Shown piece by piece: positions 8,830 through 18,175 of a stretch of 25,207 nt of DNA. Source of the DNA: Branchiostoma floridae (taxonomy: Eukaryota; Chordata; Leptocardii; Amphioxiformes; Branchiostomatidae); contig NC_049988.1 in the NCBI RefSeq assembly GCF_000003815.2, forward strand, positions 21,378,317 to 21,403,523. Direction: 5' to 3'. Under the pieces are notes generated by a model. That model did no database searches. It was not told the DNA's origin and saw only the letters and a list, made by a program, of their open reading frames with translations. The translations under genes and the position numbers were made by a program. Each line of letters starts with the position of its first letter. Within the stretch, counting starts at the first letter, position 1.

Positions 8830-10038
8830 GGAGACTGTCATCTGTGTCGTGCCCAGGGACAAATCCATTTTTTCATTACCCTGTGCCCGCAGGGCTTTCT
8901 CACAGTGTGATGGGGGAGGTAATATCCTACGGTTCTGGCGACATCAATTTCCTTGTTTGTTTTGCTATTTTATTTGAAAAAGTTGGTGAAGAATCTGTCA
9001 TTTTTCTCATATGTTGGTTATTAGGTATGATTATCATGTGAGTGATTGTAAACAGAACAAAATGGATGCAAAATGTCAGGTTTAAAGAATCTTTTCTCGT
9101 TTGCCTGAGTAGACTTGATTTTTTTCATGAGAACAAGTTGCTTCCTGTTAAAGTTTTATGAATGCCAACACCATAATTCATAGACACACGAATAAAGCAC
9201 CTTTAAAATGTGGTTTTTATCGCACTGAGACATTTCAGCCAACTTTTTTCATAAGCTTCCTTCGTTCTTTTTAATTGGGTACAAACTTGGAGTTGATGGT
9301 GATATATTTACCAAGCTTGTGGTAATAGCTTTGTAGGACAATTGTATATCTCCTTAATTCTCAAAAAATATCATTTCTTTTCAACAAAAATCTGTTACTT
9401 GTACGTTATACCTCCTAATGTGACAATATATTTCCGTTAAAAGACTTTTAACGGTGATCTAAATTCCAATTTTCGCTGTACACGGCACATTTAGAAGTAA
9501 CAAATCTCTGTACTCATATCTCCCCTTCCTAAGTGTTTCAGAGGGACGTATTTGCACGGTAATGTGTTGGAGACGGTCTCCCTATAATGGGAAGGGCTGG
9601 CATTTAGAATCTTATCTTCGCCAAACTTCTTGACGTGAAAAATGGGATGATGGCCAAGAGTCTTGGAGAAACAGAGCAAGGAAAGTGATTGGAGCACTTT
9701 CACTAAAGACGATCGTGGCTCTTTGCCAAGACACGGAATAAGAACATCGATTTTCTAAAGATGTTAGAAGAGACTGAAGTATTTACTTGAAGCATTCATT
9801 GGGTGTATTTCTGAAGTCTTGATTATTTGTGCTTCTCAGGATCAATTTGGTGAACCCATGCTAGCAGATACCGTAAACATTAGACTTAAAGGTTACCATA
9901 ACGATTTAACATTTCTTGAAAGATTACCCCAAATTGAAGAAACTGTGAATGACTTTCACTTTATAAGTAACTAGGAAAGTTTGAACGTGTGCATTCACAA
10001 ATGGCATAAAATATACGAAATTTTGGAAAATAAAAAAT
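8830..10038. other. AT-rich non-repetitive sequence
   Basis: There is no convincing gene. Short frames (for example 8844-9041) have no supporting signals. A 21-base palindrome lies at 9434-9454 and GGAGACGGTCTCC near 9570. Otherwise nothing stands out. Confidence 0.5.
9434..9454. other. 21-base near-perfect palindrome
   Basis: CCGTTAAAAG, a central A, then CTTTTAACGG: ten-base arms with no mismatch and a one-base centre. It is in unique AT-rich sequence and could form a cruciform or bind a symmetric dimer; no function can be assigned. Confidence 0.6.
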
Positions 10039-10330
10039 TGAAGAAAGAATAGCTTATCCGTCTTGTCAAATCTATGACATTCTGTTTGTCGTTAATTGCA
10101 TGGTTGTTGAAAATGACATACTGAATACAATTTTTTTGATGTGTTAAGAATTTTTAACTGTGACAGACATAAGATGGCTTTTTCATAGTATGAATCTGAC
10201 CATAAGGCCTGCTTTCAGAAGTGTAAGTAATTGAGCAGCTTTCCAAGCAGAACCTCGGGCAGTGAGCAAATTGTATGGAAGCGATTAAACCCCGAGGGTT
10301 GCGCAGATTTGGTTAATGGGAGGTCACCAC

Positions 10331-10715
10331 TCACTCACTCACTCCTCGGTTTAACGTCTGTTGTTCCCCATCCTGTGGGGGTTGGACGTGCTTGCACGTT
10401 GATGAGGGGGCCTGATGGCATCTCGCCAGCGTCCTCTGTCACTTGGGTTGACACTGTGTAGGTTGAGAAAGTTTATGTTGTCCAACCATCTCTTTCGGGG
10501 TCGACCACGAGGGTTCTTCCCCTCTATGTTGAATTCTGTGATCTTCCTGGGCCACTTCTCCTCTTTGGATGTGGCCGTACTAGCACAGTCTATTGAACCT
10601 CACTGTGTCTAATACACTATGAACCCCAAGCCTGGTTCTTAGCTGCTCGGTGGACAGGGTGGCTGAGAGTTTTCTGGAACATATCCATCGGACCATGGCG
10701 TTGTCACTCCTAGTT
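10331..10715 (-). mobile_element. 5'-truncated LINE insertion with (GAGT)n tail
   Basis: On the minus strand a LINE reverse-transcriptase C-terminus ends in TAA (10351-10353), followed by CCGAGGAGTGAGTGAGTGA, the microsatellite tail. The right duplicate (10786-11116) shows the empty site, so the insertion can be bounded to about 10331-10715. The short word CCAC on both sides (10327-10330, 10717-10720) is the probable target duplication. The element is about 385 bp long and 5'-truncated, as usual for non-LTR retrotransposition. Confidence 0.85.
10351..10715 (-). pseudogene. LINE ORF2 C-terminal remnant, frameshifted
   Basis: The upstream part (minus strand, about 10715 to 10577) reads NAMVRWICSRKLS, then TEQLRTRLGVHSVLDTVRFN, a stop, then YGHIQR. 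This matches the common LINE pattern 'mlRwm.g..l...i..e.lr.rlgi..v.d..r..RLrWfGHv.R'. The downstream part is in another frame: KITEFNIEGKNPRGRPRKRW, LDNINFLNL, then SDRGRWRDAI and the stop. GRPRKRW-LD and DR.-WR are hallmarks of the C-terminal end of many RTE/CR1/L2-like proteins. At least one frameshift and one stop make it non-functional. The clade cannot be settled by eye. Confidence 0.85.
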
Positions 10716-10785
10716 AGCCACATGACAAATAGCACTGAGTACACGATGGGAAGGAGAATATAAGATAAATACTGTGTCCGAAAGT

Positions 10786-11116
10786 GAAGAAATTATACCT
10801 TATCTTGCTTGTCAAATCTATGACACTGTTTATCTGTTGTTAATTGATTATTGAAAATGAGAAACAGAATACAATTTTTTAATGTTTTTTATAGCTGTGA
10901 CAGACAGGAAATGGCTTTTTCATTGTATAGAATATGAATCTTGCCATGAGGCTTCAGAAGTGTCACTTGGTAATTTAGCAGCAGCCCAAGCAGAACTCCA
11001 GGCAGTAAGGAAATTGCAGTAAGTGATTATATAGTCCCTGAGGTTTGCACAGATTTGGTGACCGCGAGGTCGCCGCGTCACAATCAGCGCTGAGTGCACG
11101 ATAGCGAACAGGGTGA
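10786..11116. repeat. segmental duplication, right copy (uninterrupted)
   Basis: This is the partner of 10039-10767. It begins GAAGAAATTATACCTTATC (left copy GAAGAAAGAATAGCTTATC) and continues to about GCACGATAGCGAACAGG. It keeps the pre-insertion arrangement GGTCGCCGCGTCACAATC at the point where the left copy holds the LINE. The copies are roughly 75-80% alike by eye. Confidence 0.8.
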
Positions 11117-11199
11117 AAGATGGGTCCTGCGGGGGTTAGCGACAAAACGAGCAGAAAAACGAAAGGTTGATCCCGCGCGATCCACAATCTCTCTAACTC

Positions 11200-12428
11200 G
11201 AGTGTGATCAGCTGTGATAACGTCCAATCAGCAGGGGGAGGGGTTCCGTAGGCTGATGATGATCAAAGATTTATGTACCAAGGATCACAGGTCACTTATA
11301 ACCTATAGAAATTTAAAGTTGGAATTAGTGAGAAATTTTCATCAGCTGTGTTTTAAATAGTATTACCGTGATATCCTTTCAATGAGGGACGGGTTCTGTA
11401 CGCTGATGATCACAGATTTATATGTGCCGAGGATCAGAGGTTACTTATAACATTATAGAAATTTAAAGTTCGAATCAGTGAAAAAATTTTCATCAGCTGT
11501 GTTTCAGCAGTGATGATATCCAATCATTAGTGGGAGGGGTTCCGTAGACTGATGATGATCACAGATTGATGTACCGAGGATCAGAGGTTACTTATAACAA
11601 TATAGATAGTGAAGTTGGAATCAGTGAGAGATTTTTATCAGCTGTGTTTCAGCTCTGATTGTCCAATTATTAGTGGGAGGGGTTCCGTGGGCTCATGATG
11701 ATCACAGATTTATGTGCCGAGGTTCAGAGGTTACTCATAACATAGAAATTTTGAAGTTGGAATCAGTGAGGAATTTTCTTCAGCTGTGTTTCAAATGTGA
11801 TCCAATCAAAAGGGAGAGGGTTCATCAGCTGTGTTTCAGCTGTGGTGGTGTCCAATCAGGAGGGGGAGGGGTTCCATGGGCTCATGATGATCACAGATTT
11901 ATGTACTGAGGATCACAGGTTACTCATAACATAGAAATTTTGAAGTTGGAATCAGTGAGATTTTCATCAGCTGTGTTTCAGCTGTGATGATGACCAATCA
12001 AAAAGGGGAGGGGTTCTGTGGTCTATTGATGATCAAAGATTAATGTGCCGAGGTTCAGAGGTCACTTACATGTACATCAACAGTATAGACATTTTCTTTT
12101 AATGCACAAAAGCTCAAAACCAAATTGGGTTTATTGTTGTATTATAAAAGGGTTCCCTGGGCTCATGATGATCACACATTTATACACCGAGGCACACAGG
12201 TCAGTTACAACAGTGGAGAAAGTTTGCAGCTGGAATCAGGGAGAATTTCTTAGGATCTGTGTTTCAAATTTTGTGATAACCAATCAAAAGAGGGAGGGGT
12301 TGTGTAGTGTAACGATGATAAAAAATTTATGTGCCAAGGAGCATAGGTCAGTTACAACAGTGGAGAAAGTTTGCAGCTGGAATCAGACAGAAATTCTCAG
12401 GATCTGTGTTTCACATGATGCAAATTGA
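11200..12428. repeat. tandem array, 8 units of about 146 bp
   Basis: The word GGGTTCC or a variant marks units at 11241, 11391, 11537, 11680, 11869, 12011, 12150 and 12298 (spacings 150, 146, 143, 189, 142, 139, 148). Unit order: GTCCAATCA, AGGGGGAGGGGTTCC, GGGCTCATGATGATCACAG, TTTATGTGCCGAGG, TCAGAGGTTACTTATAACA, TAGAAATTTTGAAGTTGGAA, TCAGTGAGAATTTTCATC, AGCTGTGTTTCAGCTGTGAT. The 189-base spacing reflects an extra partial unit near 11810-11845. The last two units share their own tail (GTTACAACAGTGGAGAAAG, TTTGCAGCTGGAATCAG). Plus-strand frames here (11673-11909, 12045-12428) simply translate the repeat. Confidence 0.92.
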
Positions 12429-13703
12429 ATAGCAAACAGGTATATAAAAATATCAACATGTTATTGACTTAAGCATATATTGTACACTAACTGTACAGGT
12501 CTGTAAGGTCTAAACATTCTTTGATATTTCGATGAAGGTTATAAGATTCACCAAAAGCAGTTACTTATAAGCAACTGGATATGATTTTGAAAATTCTTGA
12601 TAGAAAAAAGATGGCATAGACTTGACATTATGCGTACTTTGAGCAACAGATTGAACTGTGTGGTGCTCAACTGTGTGCTCTTGAAGTTTGAAGAATGGCT
12701 TTCCCAAATCTAAAATGACAAGGGTGTCAAACGAGGATTGGCTTGGCTCAGAATTACAGCACTGCCCTTTGGAAAGTTTAGTCTATCGACCTTCAGCATA
12801 ATTCCACATTCCATGCTGGCAGGGTTTCGCCATGCAGTCAGCAGTTAGGGGATGTGGTGATCAATGAAATATGTCAGGTGAGTTGTCTTCAGGCCACACT
12901 AGTTTTTTATTGTTGGTTTTGGGATTTTAGAAATAAATGGTAAATTGAATTTATTTTCTAATACATTAAGGAGCTACTGTATGGTCACTATATCTGGGTG
13001 GTGTGTGCATTTGCATTTCCAATCCACCCACACTCACACACACTCACTATCCGGTTTAACCCATAGAGCAGTTATTCTTTCAGAGCGTGGAAATGCACTG
13101 TGAATATCCCATTGACCTGTATGTGCTTTGGGTTCAACGTACTGGGTCAGTGTGCTAAATTCAGCTGGTACAGAATGATAGGGAATGCACGGTGTATACA
13201 TCTTCATTGGTAGTCTCCAATGAATTACAATGTAGGAATGACTGTTACTGTTGGCATGGTCTGTGGATAGACTGTACAGACTGATACACATGGCTTCAGC
13301 AGTGGTGATTACATTTCGCGGTGCAACACTGGCAGTTACGTCACATCAGCGATGGCTTTGGGGTGAACCAGAACGACTTTCAGGGACCTGAAGCTGAACA
13401 ATATTGCACTCGGTATTTTTTAGAAGCCGTTAGGCTGACAGATTTCAATTTGGCGGTTTGGGGGTTAGAGAAAATGATGAACTCTACTCTCTGTGTGAAA
13501 TCAGTCGGAGGGGAAAGTCGACTTTGGCACAGTTTCAGGAAGGGATTAAAGTTATCATCTATAAGCCCTTTGTATTTATCTTTAATGCTTGCTGAGTATT
13601 TACTACAATGTTGCTGAAAAGCAGGAAAACATATTTGGGTGCTGTGAAATGTAAGGTTAGTACCTGGTAACTTTGTATTCCCCGTGGATGGCCCTTATTG
13701 CAG
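12429..13703. other. unique sequence with a short dispersed-repeat fragment
   Basis: No gene supported. A fragment GCAACTGGATATGATTTTG near 12569 matches words at 14454 and 20579 (see dispersed repeat). CACACTCACACACACTCACT at 13029-13048 is a short CA/CT microsatellite. The frame at 13321-13617 has no recognisable domain or splice signals. Confidence 0.45.
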
Positions 13704-13815
13704 AAGTGACAACAACAGCAGACAGACTAGCACCACGGACAGTTCTCTGACTCCGGAGCTTGATTACAGTAGTTGGGAAATGGCCCGCTGGAAATGCAGG
13801 TCTGGCAACGCCCAG
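13704..13815 (+). CDS. candidate exon, unknown protein
   Basis: TGGCCCTTATTGCAG (acceptor-like, ends 13703) and CCCAG|GTGTAG (donor-like, exon end 13815) frame 112 bases. These hold one split-codon base and 37 codons without a stop; a TAG follows four bases into the presumed intron. The peptide starts SDNNSRQTSTTDSSL (Ser/Thr-rich, low complexity) and continues SWEMARWKCRSGNAQ. No domain recognised. The donor is weak at positions +4 and +5. Confidence 0.25.
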
Positions 13816-13915
13816 GTGTAGAATTCGGAGTTGACCCAGTTGTGGTGGTTTTGGGGCGGCCCTGTCACAAAGTTTCCATCCAACTTCAATGGTCTTAGTT
13901 AAGGTCAGGGTTGGA

Positions 13916-14231
13916 CAAGTTTTCTAAAATTCACTTGTCCTATCGGGCAAGTACATAAGAAATTTACTTGCCCAACCAACTTTTCACTTGCCCGAAATTT
14001 AAATTACACATATTTTTACTTCCTTCGACAGAATTCTTGTTATTGGCTCTTTTTTCTGTGTTGACCAATGCTTGATGACATGACTGAAAAGTGGCAAGTA
14101 TATCTGTTCAAAATATCACTCATTGAAAAATCTTACTTGCCCGATCGGGCAAGTGGTATGGGACATGCACTTGCCCGAACAGCCCTTTCACTTGCCCGGG
14201 ACAATAGGGCTAGTGGACTTGTCCAACCCTG
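13916..14231. mobile_element. hAT-like MITE with CACTTGCCCG subterminal motifs, 316 bp
   Basis: The left end CAGGGTTGGACAAGT is exactly inverted at the right end (ACTTGTCCAACCCTG), giving a 15-bp perfect terminal repeat. AAGGT flanks both sides (13911-13915 and 14232-14236), a 5-bp target duplication. CAGGG termini suggest the hAT group, but hAT duplications are usually 8 bp, so the superfamily is uncertain. Inside, ACTTGCCCG or its complement recurs about seven times, mostly near the ends, as expected for transposase-binding subterminal repeats. One pair forms a perfect 20-bp palindrome at 14135-14154. There is no coding capacity. Confidence 0.87.
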
Positions 14232-14447
14232 AAGGTCACACTTTTTTTCGGGTGAGGTTGCAGTTGTTATTAAAATCATGCAAAGTGACACAATACTATT
14301 AAATATCGTGCAGGCATAGACAGATATATTACTTTAGAGTCTGAGGGGAAAAGTCTGTATCTTTGTACACACAGATTCAGAGAGAAAAAAAATAGTCAAA
14401 CGTCAGTTTTCCTCCCAGCTCTCTGTTTTCATGTTGTCCTTTTGCCA

Positions 14448-14525
14448 AAAAGCAACTGGATATGACTTGGGAAATGGTCAGATGTTTCAGATTGCATGCA
14501 CTGTCTTCCGTCAGTGACACAGAAG
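14448..14525. repeat. dispersed repeat fragment (three copies in window)
   Basis: AAGCAACTGGATATGACTTG followed by GGTCAGATGTTTCAGATTGC matches 20573-20640 (AAGCAACTGGGTATGATTTT, then CGTCAGACATTTCAGATAAC) and a shorter piece near 12567. All are in the same orientation. This is probably a fragment of a common interspersed element; ends and type cannot be defined here. Confidence 0.55.
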
Positions 14526-14650
14526 AAAGAAAGAAAGTTAGAAAGAGAAATCACTTGATGCAAGTGTAATTTGCCTACTGTTGTAAAACAATACTGATCA
14601 TTAGGAGGTAATGAGTAGTAAACCTTAACGACCTAAAAGCTGACCCTGTC

Positions 14651-15075
14651 GTATCTGGCCACCATCTTTCGTTCACTTTAAATCACACGGAATCCCACCC
14701 AGAACTCTTCTGGTGTTATGAGCGACGACTCTGGCTGTCACGGCAGATTGAGGAACAATCTGAGTGTTCTGCTAAAGTCACGGTCTTAGGCTTGAAAGAG
14801 CTGTCTTGTCGGAACCCAAACTTTATTACAGTCACCCCAGTCGTTACAGCATTATTGAGACTGTGTATTGTCACTGTGTATGGCCACCATTTTTCGTTCA
14901 CTTTCGACAGAATCCCCTCCTAAAACTCCCCTGGTGTCAGAAGCAGCGACTCCAACTGTCACAGCGGATTGACAAACTAGCGGACCGTTCTGCCAAAGTC
15001 ACGGTCTTGGCTTGAAAGAGCTGTCTTCCCGTCACCCAGACTTTATTACCGTCACCCCAGTCGTTACAGCAATAT
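14651..15075. repeat. 225-bp tandem duplication
   Basis: GGCCACCATCTTTCGTTCAC (14657) and GGCCACCATTTTTCGTTCAC (14882) open two copies 225 bases apart. Both continue through GGTGT-AGCGACTC, CTGTCACGGC/CTGTCACAGC, AAAGTCACGGTCTT, CTTGAAAGAGCTGTCTT, CTTTATTAC and GTCACCCCAGTCGTTACAGC. Similarity is about 80-85% by eye. Minus-strand frames across this region (14716-14901, 14937-15368) share repeated peptide words because of the duplication and are not taken as genes. Confidence 0.88.
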
Positions 15076-15079
15076 CCCG

Positions 15080-15300
15080 GCCCCGACTTTACGACTTTCT
15101 CATTTCCGCGTCGCGCTGTCAGCGCAGGTTCCGTTGACAGATGGGAGAGAGATTGACGGGGCCGTAAAAGTGACAGACAAGCCCCGGGGTAGCAGGATTC
15201 GTGGAAAAACGGTGACAGGGGCGACCCCGGGGAGAGCTGGGCCACGGTTATTAGGGAGCTGTCATGGATCGTGGGGGGAAAGCTGAGACGATCCATCATA
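15080..15300. promoter_or_regulatory. GC-rich block with clustered TGACAG hexamers
   Basis: Five TGACAG/CTGTCA words lie within 150 bases: 15116-15121, 15135-15140, 15171-15176, 15213-15218 and 15259-15264. TGACAG is the core bound by TALE homeodomain proteins of the MEIS/TGIF type. The patch is richer in G+C and CpG than its surroundings and not repetitive. Regulatory function is inference from motif density only. Confidence 0.25.
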
Positions 15301-16610
15301 TCATTACGCTGCAGTTGGGACGCTCGACGCTCAACTGTTCTTTTGTACCTCTGTAAGTTTGGAGGCATTGTTTTTGTTGTCTGTTTTGTGTTTCTGGATA
15401 TTTGTGGTCAGCACTTAAGAACTGCTTTTAGGAAATGCTGCATAGACTTTGCATTAAAGAAAAACATCGGTATGTTTGTCAGCAGGGTTTTCGACATCTC
15501 ATTCTTTGTGTCTCCTTTTTTCTTATCTGTTTTCAAGCAAACAGGTTAGAAGAACATCAGAGAACATTCACATGCTAAATGATCAGTTTCAAACAGGACA
15601 GGAAAAGCTATGTTAAATTTTATCTTTTTTATTGTCAACATCAGGCACTTCATGACTTAAAGTTCGTTGTACTGAATTGACCCAGGTAATCATGATTCGA
15701 TGTTCTACTCGGCACCCCCAGCCTATTATAACTGCCTGACTTCAATATAACACCAACTCTGTCACGCCCCGGTCCAGTTAGTTAAGGCTAATAAAGCCCT
15801 CCACAGTAGATAAAGCTCCATGATGTACCGTTTATGGCCCCTGAGCTGTGCCGGCCATTCCCCTGATCTACGTGCCAATCCTCGCATAGATCCAGCATGA
15901 CAGTTTGGGGGCAACTGCCGGTCTCTTCCCATTCCCAACTCTCTCTGTTATAAAACATAATCAACACCATCTTTCCCCATTACCACACACAATAGAACGC
16001 TGTGTGACCATAATAAATGTGTTTGCTGACCTGGTGGCCGAAGATTTCGTTCACAGATAATGTTGGGTTGTGGCAGTGTCTGTTGTAAGGCAGGGCAGTC
16101 ACGTAGACAGGAAGTTTCATACTTTGCTGTGCAACTTGGACTCTCTACTGACTCTTATTTTGGTTTATAATATCGTAATTCATTGCTATTCTTTTGCCAG
16201 GGTAGAGGAGAATAGTGGCTTTGATATCATCTTGGTTGTATCATCAAAAGTATAGACATGAGACACACTTGAAATCTACAAAGTACAAGATAAATTAGTT
16301 AAAAAGAAGACACCTAGGTCAACACAAGGGTAAAACAGATTTCTGTTTCATCTGTATCAAAGTATCAAAACATGTATAGTAACCATTCAAGGGCCTTTGC
16401 AAAAGTGGTCCCTATGGAGTGGCAGGTCGTCAAACCATAGTCAATGTAATAGTAGGGCATCAGTATAGCACCATCTTTATTCTGCCTTCACTGAAAGTCA
16501 ACCTCACAATTTAGGTTAAGTGTTTAAAAGCAAGCTGGATGCTTGAAATTGTTGAATTGGCAATTGATGAATTTTACATCCAAAATTGGAGTAAAAAATG
16601 TGTAAAGTGG
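15270..16610. other. unique sequence without a supported gene
   Basis: The frame at 15271-15549 is T-rich and gives a hydrophobic peptide without recognisable features. 15690-16050 is balanced, non-repetitive sequence that could include conserved non-coding DNA (words such as TTTATGGCC and CATAATAAATG), but nothing can be assigned. Confidence 0.4.
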
Positions 16611-16619
16611 TGTTCTCAC

Positions 16620-16714
16620 CATTAGTAGCCAGCTGTCCCACGCTTGACTCCATCTAATTAACTCCAGGCCACCAGTAGCAGCCCCAAAGGGATCAATGTA
16701 GCCGTGATGGACTC
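16620..16714 (-). CDS. candidate 95-bp exon, unknown protein
   Basis: On the minus strand an acceptor AAAGTTTTGCAG is followed by 95 bases ending at ATG|GTGAGA, a good donor. With two split-codon bases first, the frame holds 31 codons without a stop and ends on a codon boundary. The peptide reads VHHGYIDPFGAATGG, then LELIRWSQAWDSWLLM. The other two frames contain stops. Having both splice sites and an open frame with protein-like composition makes this the best exon candidate here, but I do not recognise the family. A second good donor of the same orientation (GAG|GTGAGA, 16794-16799 region) lies just upstream on this strand. Confidence 0.33.
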
Positions 16715-16799
16715 CTGCAAAACTTTAGATTGTTCCCACCGAACTCGCACCATCAGCACACCCCAGCAGAAAGGCCAAACAATTTATGGTCTCACCTCG

Positions 16800-17060
16800 C
16801 AAACTTCCCATCGAAAATTGCCGGGAGAACGGTTAGCGTGTTTCCGCGGCCATTGTCGGGGCGTAATGCTCCGCGGCGACCGTGTTGGCTCCATTTGCCG
16901 CCCAATGTCCCGTGCGGGGCTCCGATTAATAACGTCGGACGGGTGCAGGTGCGGGGAGCGGCGCGCGCACGGCCGCTACAGTGTCATTATCCGACCATCC
17001 CGGGCGTTATGGACCGTGGTGTGCTGCCCGTGCAGGCCTGGCGGCATCATTTACACTGAT
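16800..17060. other. CpG-dense block
   Basis: Roughly thirty CpG dinucleotides occur in about 220 bases (for example GGAGCGGCGCGCGCACGGCC near 16955-16974), far above the flanks. Several frames on both strands stay open simply because stops are rare in such sequence: plus 16704-17144 and 16730-17059, and a minus frame of about 60 codons that ends at GAG|GTGAGA near 16799. It could be a coding exon, a CpG-island-like promoter or a conserved element; the sequence alone does not decide. Confidence 0.4.
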
Positions 17061-17940
17061 GGCGTTATAACTCCTGTACTGGAACTCCCCCGGCTACAAT
17101 CAGTGCCGTTACCCAGCTCAAGTTCACAATGTCATTTACAGTAATAGTGTGATAACTCTGCACTCAGTACTCCCCAGGTTACAATTAACACCTTTGAGCT
17201 TTGGATATCAGCCCAATTCTGCTGAAGGAACTGCCCATACGTATTCAAGATTGGTAAATAAATACTAGATAAAGTGTCTGAATAGTTTCTAGTGAAGGTG
17301 CCTGTCCCTGGTGTTAAACAATTGTTCCTACAAAATTTTGTTTTAGGAAGAGAGAAGATGCATGTAAACTATAGTAAATGTATAACTTTTCATTTACTAC
17401 CTTTTGTATCAAACCTACTGCATTTAGCCCCAATGGGGCATGAATATGCAATAGACGTCATTGTCATTGTCATTGTTGAAAATTTCAGTGATGGCATTAT
17501 AGCTTTTTACTCTCTCTAGTCAGTGACAATCTACAACTCAAGCTGTGCTATGTTATGGTATTGACTGTTTTCCACTGACTCTGGTTCTGAAATGTTGGCA
17601 GCTAAAACTCTCTGACATTAAAATCAATGGCTTCAGAACTCAGAAATCTAAGTGATAACCAACAATTCTAACTAGTCTCTGGTATTGAATTTTTGCCACT
17701 GTGTCTGTCTCGGGTACTGAAATACTGGTTGTGAAAACTCTCTGCTGTTTAAATTGATAACATTATAGCTTCTGCACTTAGATTCAACAACTCTAGCTGA
17801 AGTGACAGTCCCTGGTACTGTGTGCTTTCCACTGTGTCTGTCCCTTGTGCTGAACTGTGTACTGCAGTAATTGTCTGTTATCTACATTGATGGCTTTATA
17901 ATTCCCACTGTGGAAACCCCCTGGTACCAATTGACATATG
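17040..17940. repeat. diverged tandem repeat of about 120-135 bp
   Basis: A word of the form TTGATGGCNTTATAACTCC occurs near 17056, 17140, 17490, 17622, 17752 and 17885. TTCCACTGTGTCTGTC or TTGCCACTGTGTCTGTCTC occurs near 17573, 17695 and 17830, with GAAAACTCTCTG between them. Units are diverged and a non-matching stretch (17180-17440) interrupts the series. The 42-bp array starts directly after it. Confidence 0.6.
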
Positions 17941-17960
17941 ATAGCCACCTGGCGATGGGT

Positions 17961-18175
17961 CAGAGTGATGTCACAGCCCCACTCAGCCAATCACAGCCTG
18001 GCCAGAGTGATGTCACAGCCCCACTCATCCAATCACAGCCTGGCCAGAATGATGTCACAGTTACACTCAGCCAATCACAGCCTGGCCAGAGTGGTGTCAC
18101 AGTAACACTCAGCCAATCACAGCCTGGTCAGAGTGATGTCATGGACACACTCAGCCAACCACAGCCCAGAGCCAG
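17961..18175. repeat. tandem array, 5 units of exactly 42 bp
   Basis: CAGAGTGATGTCACAG begins units at 17961, 18003, 18045, 18087 and 18129, all exactly 42 apart. Each unit holds TGATGTCA (CRE/ATF-like, one base from TGACGTCA) and CAGCCAATCACAGCC (CCAAT box in good context), with changes in units 4 and 5 of the first motif. Because 42 is a multiple of three, the plus strand reads a 14-residue repeat GQSDVTAPLSQSQP in an open frame (17871-18179), which I regard as incidental. Confidence 0.95.

Larger units (their letters stand above)
10039..10767. repeat. segmental duplication, left copy (interrupted)
   Basis: 10039-10330 plus 10716-10767 align in order with 10786-11116. Shared words include CTTGTCAAATCTATGACA, CTGTGACAGACA, ATGGCTTTTTCAT, AAGCAGAAC and GCAGATTTGGT before the interruption, and GCCACATGACAAATAGC against GCCGCGTCACAATCAGC after it. 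The two copies are adjacent and in the same orientation. The interruption at 10331-10715 is a LINE insertion absent from the right copy. Confidence 0.82.

Noticed and set aside
8868-8930. Micro-exon between CCCGCAG and GAG|GTAATA
   Set aside because: The signals are present but about 26 bases with no supporting neighbours is too little to claim an exon.
11673-12428. Plus-strand frames with repeated PWAHDDHRFM peptides
   Set aside because: They are translations of the 146-bp tandem repeat; other units have stops or shifts.
13321-13617. 98-codon plus-strand gene
   Set aside because: No domain or splice evidence; the length is within what chance allows here.
15271-15549. Small membrane-protein gene
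   Set aside because: Hydrophobicity follows from T-rich DNA; there is no conserved motif, splice context or codon signal.
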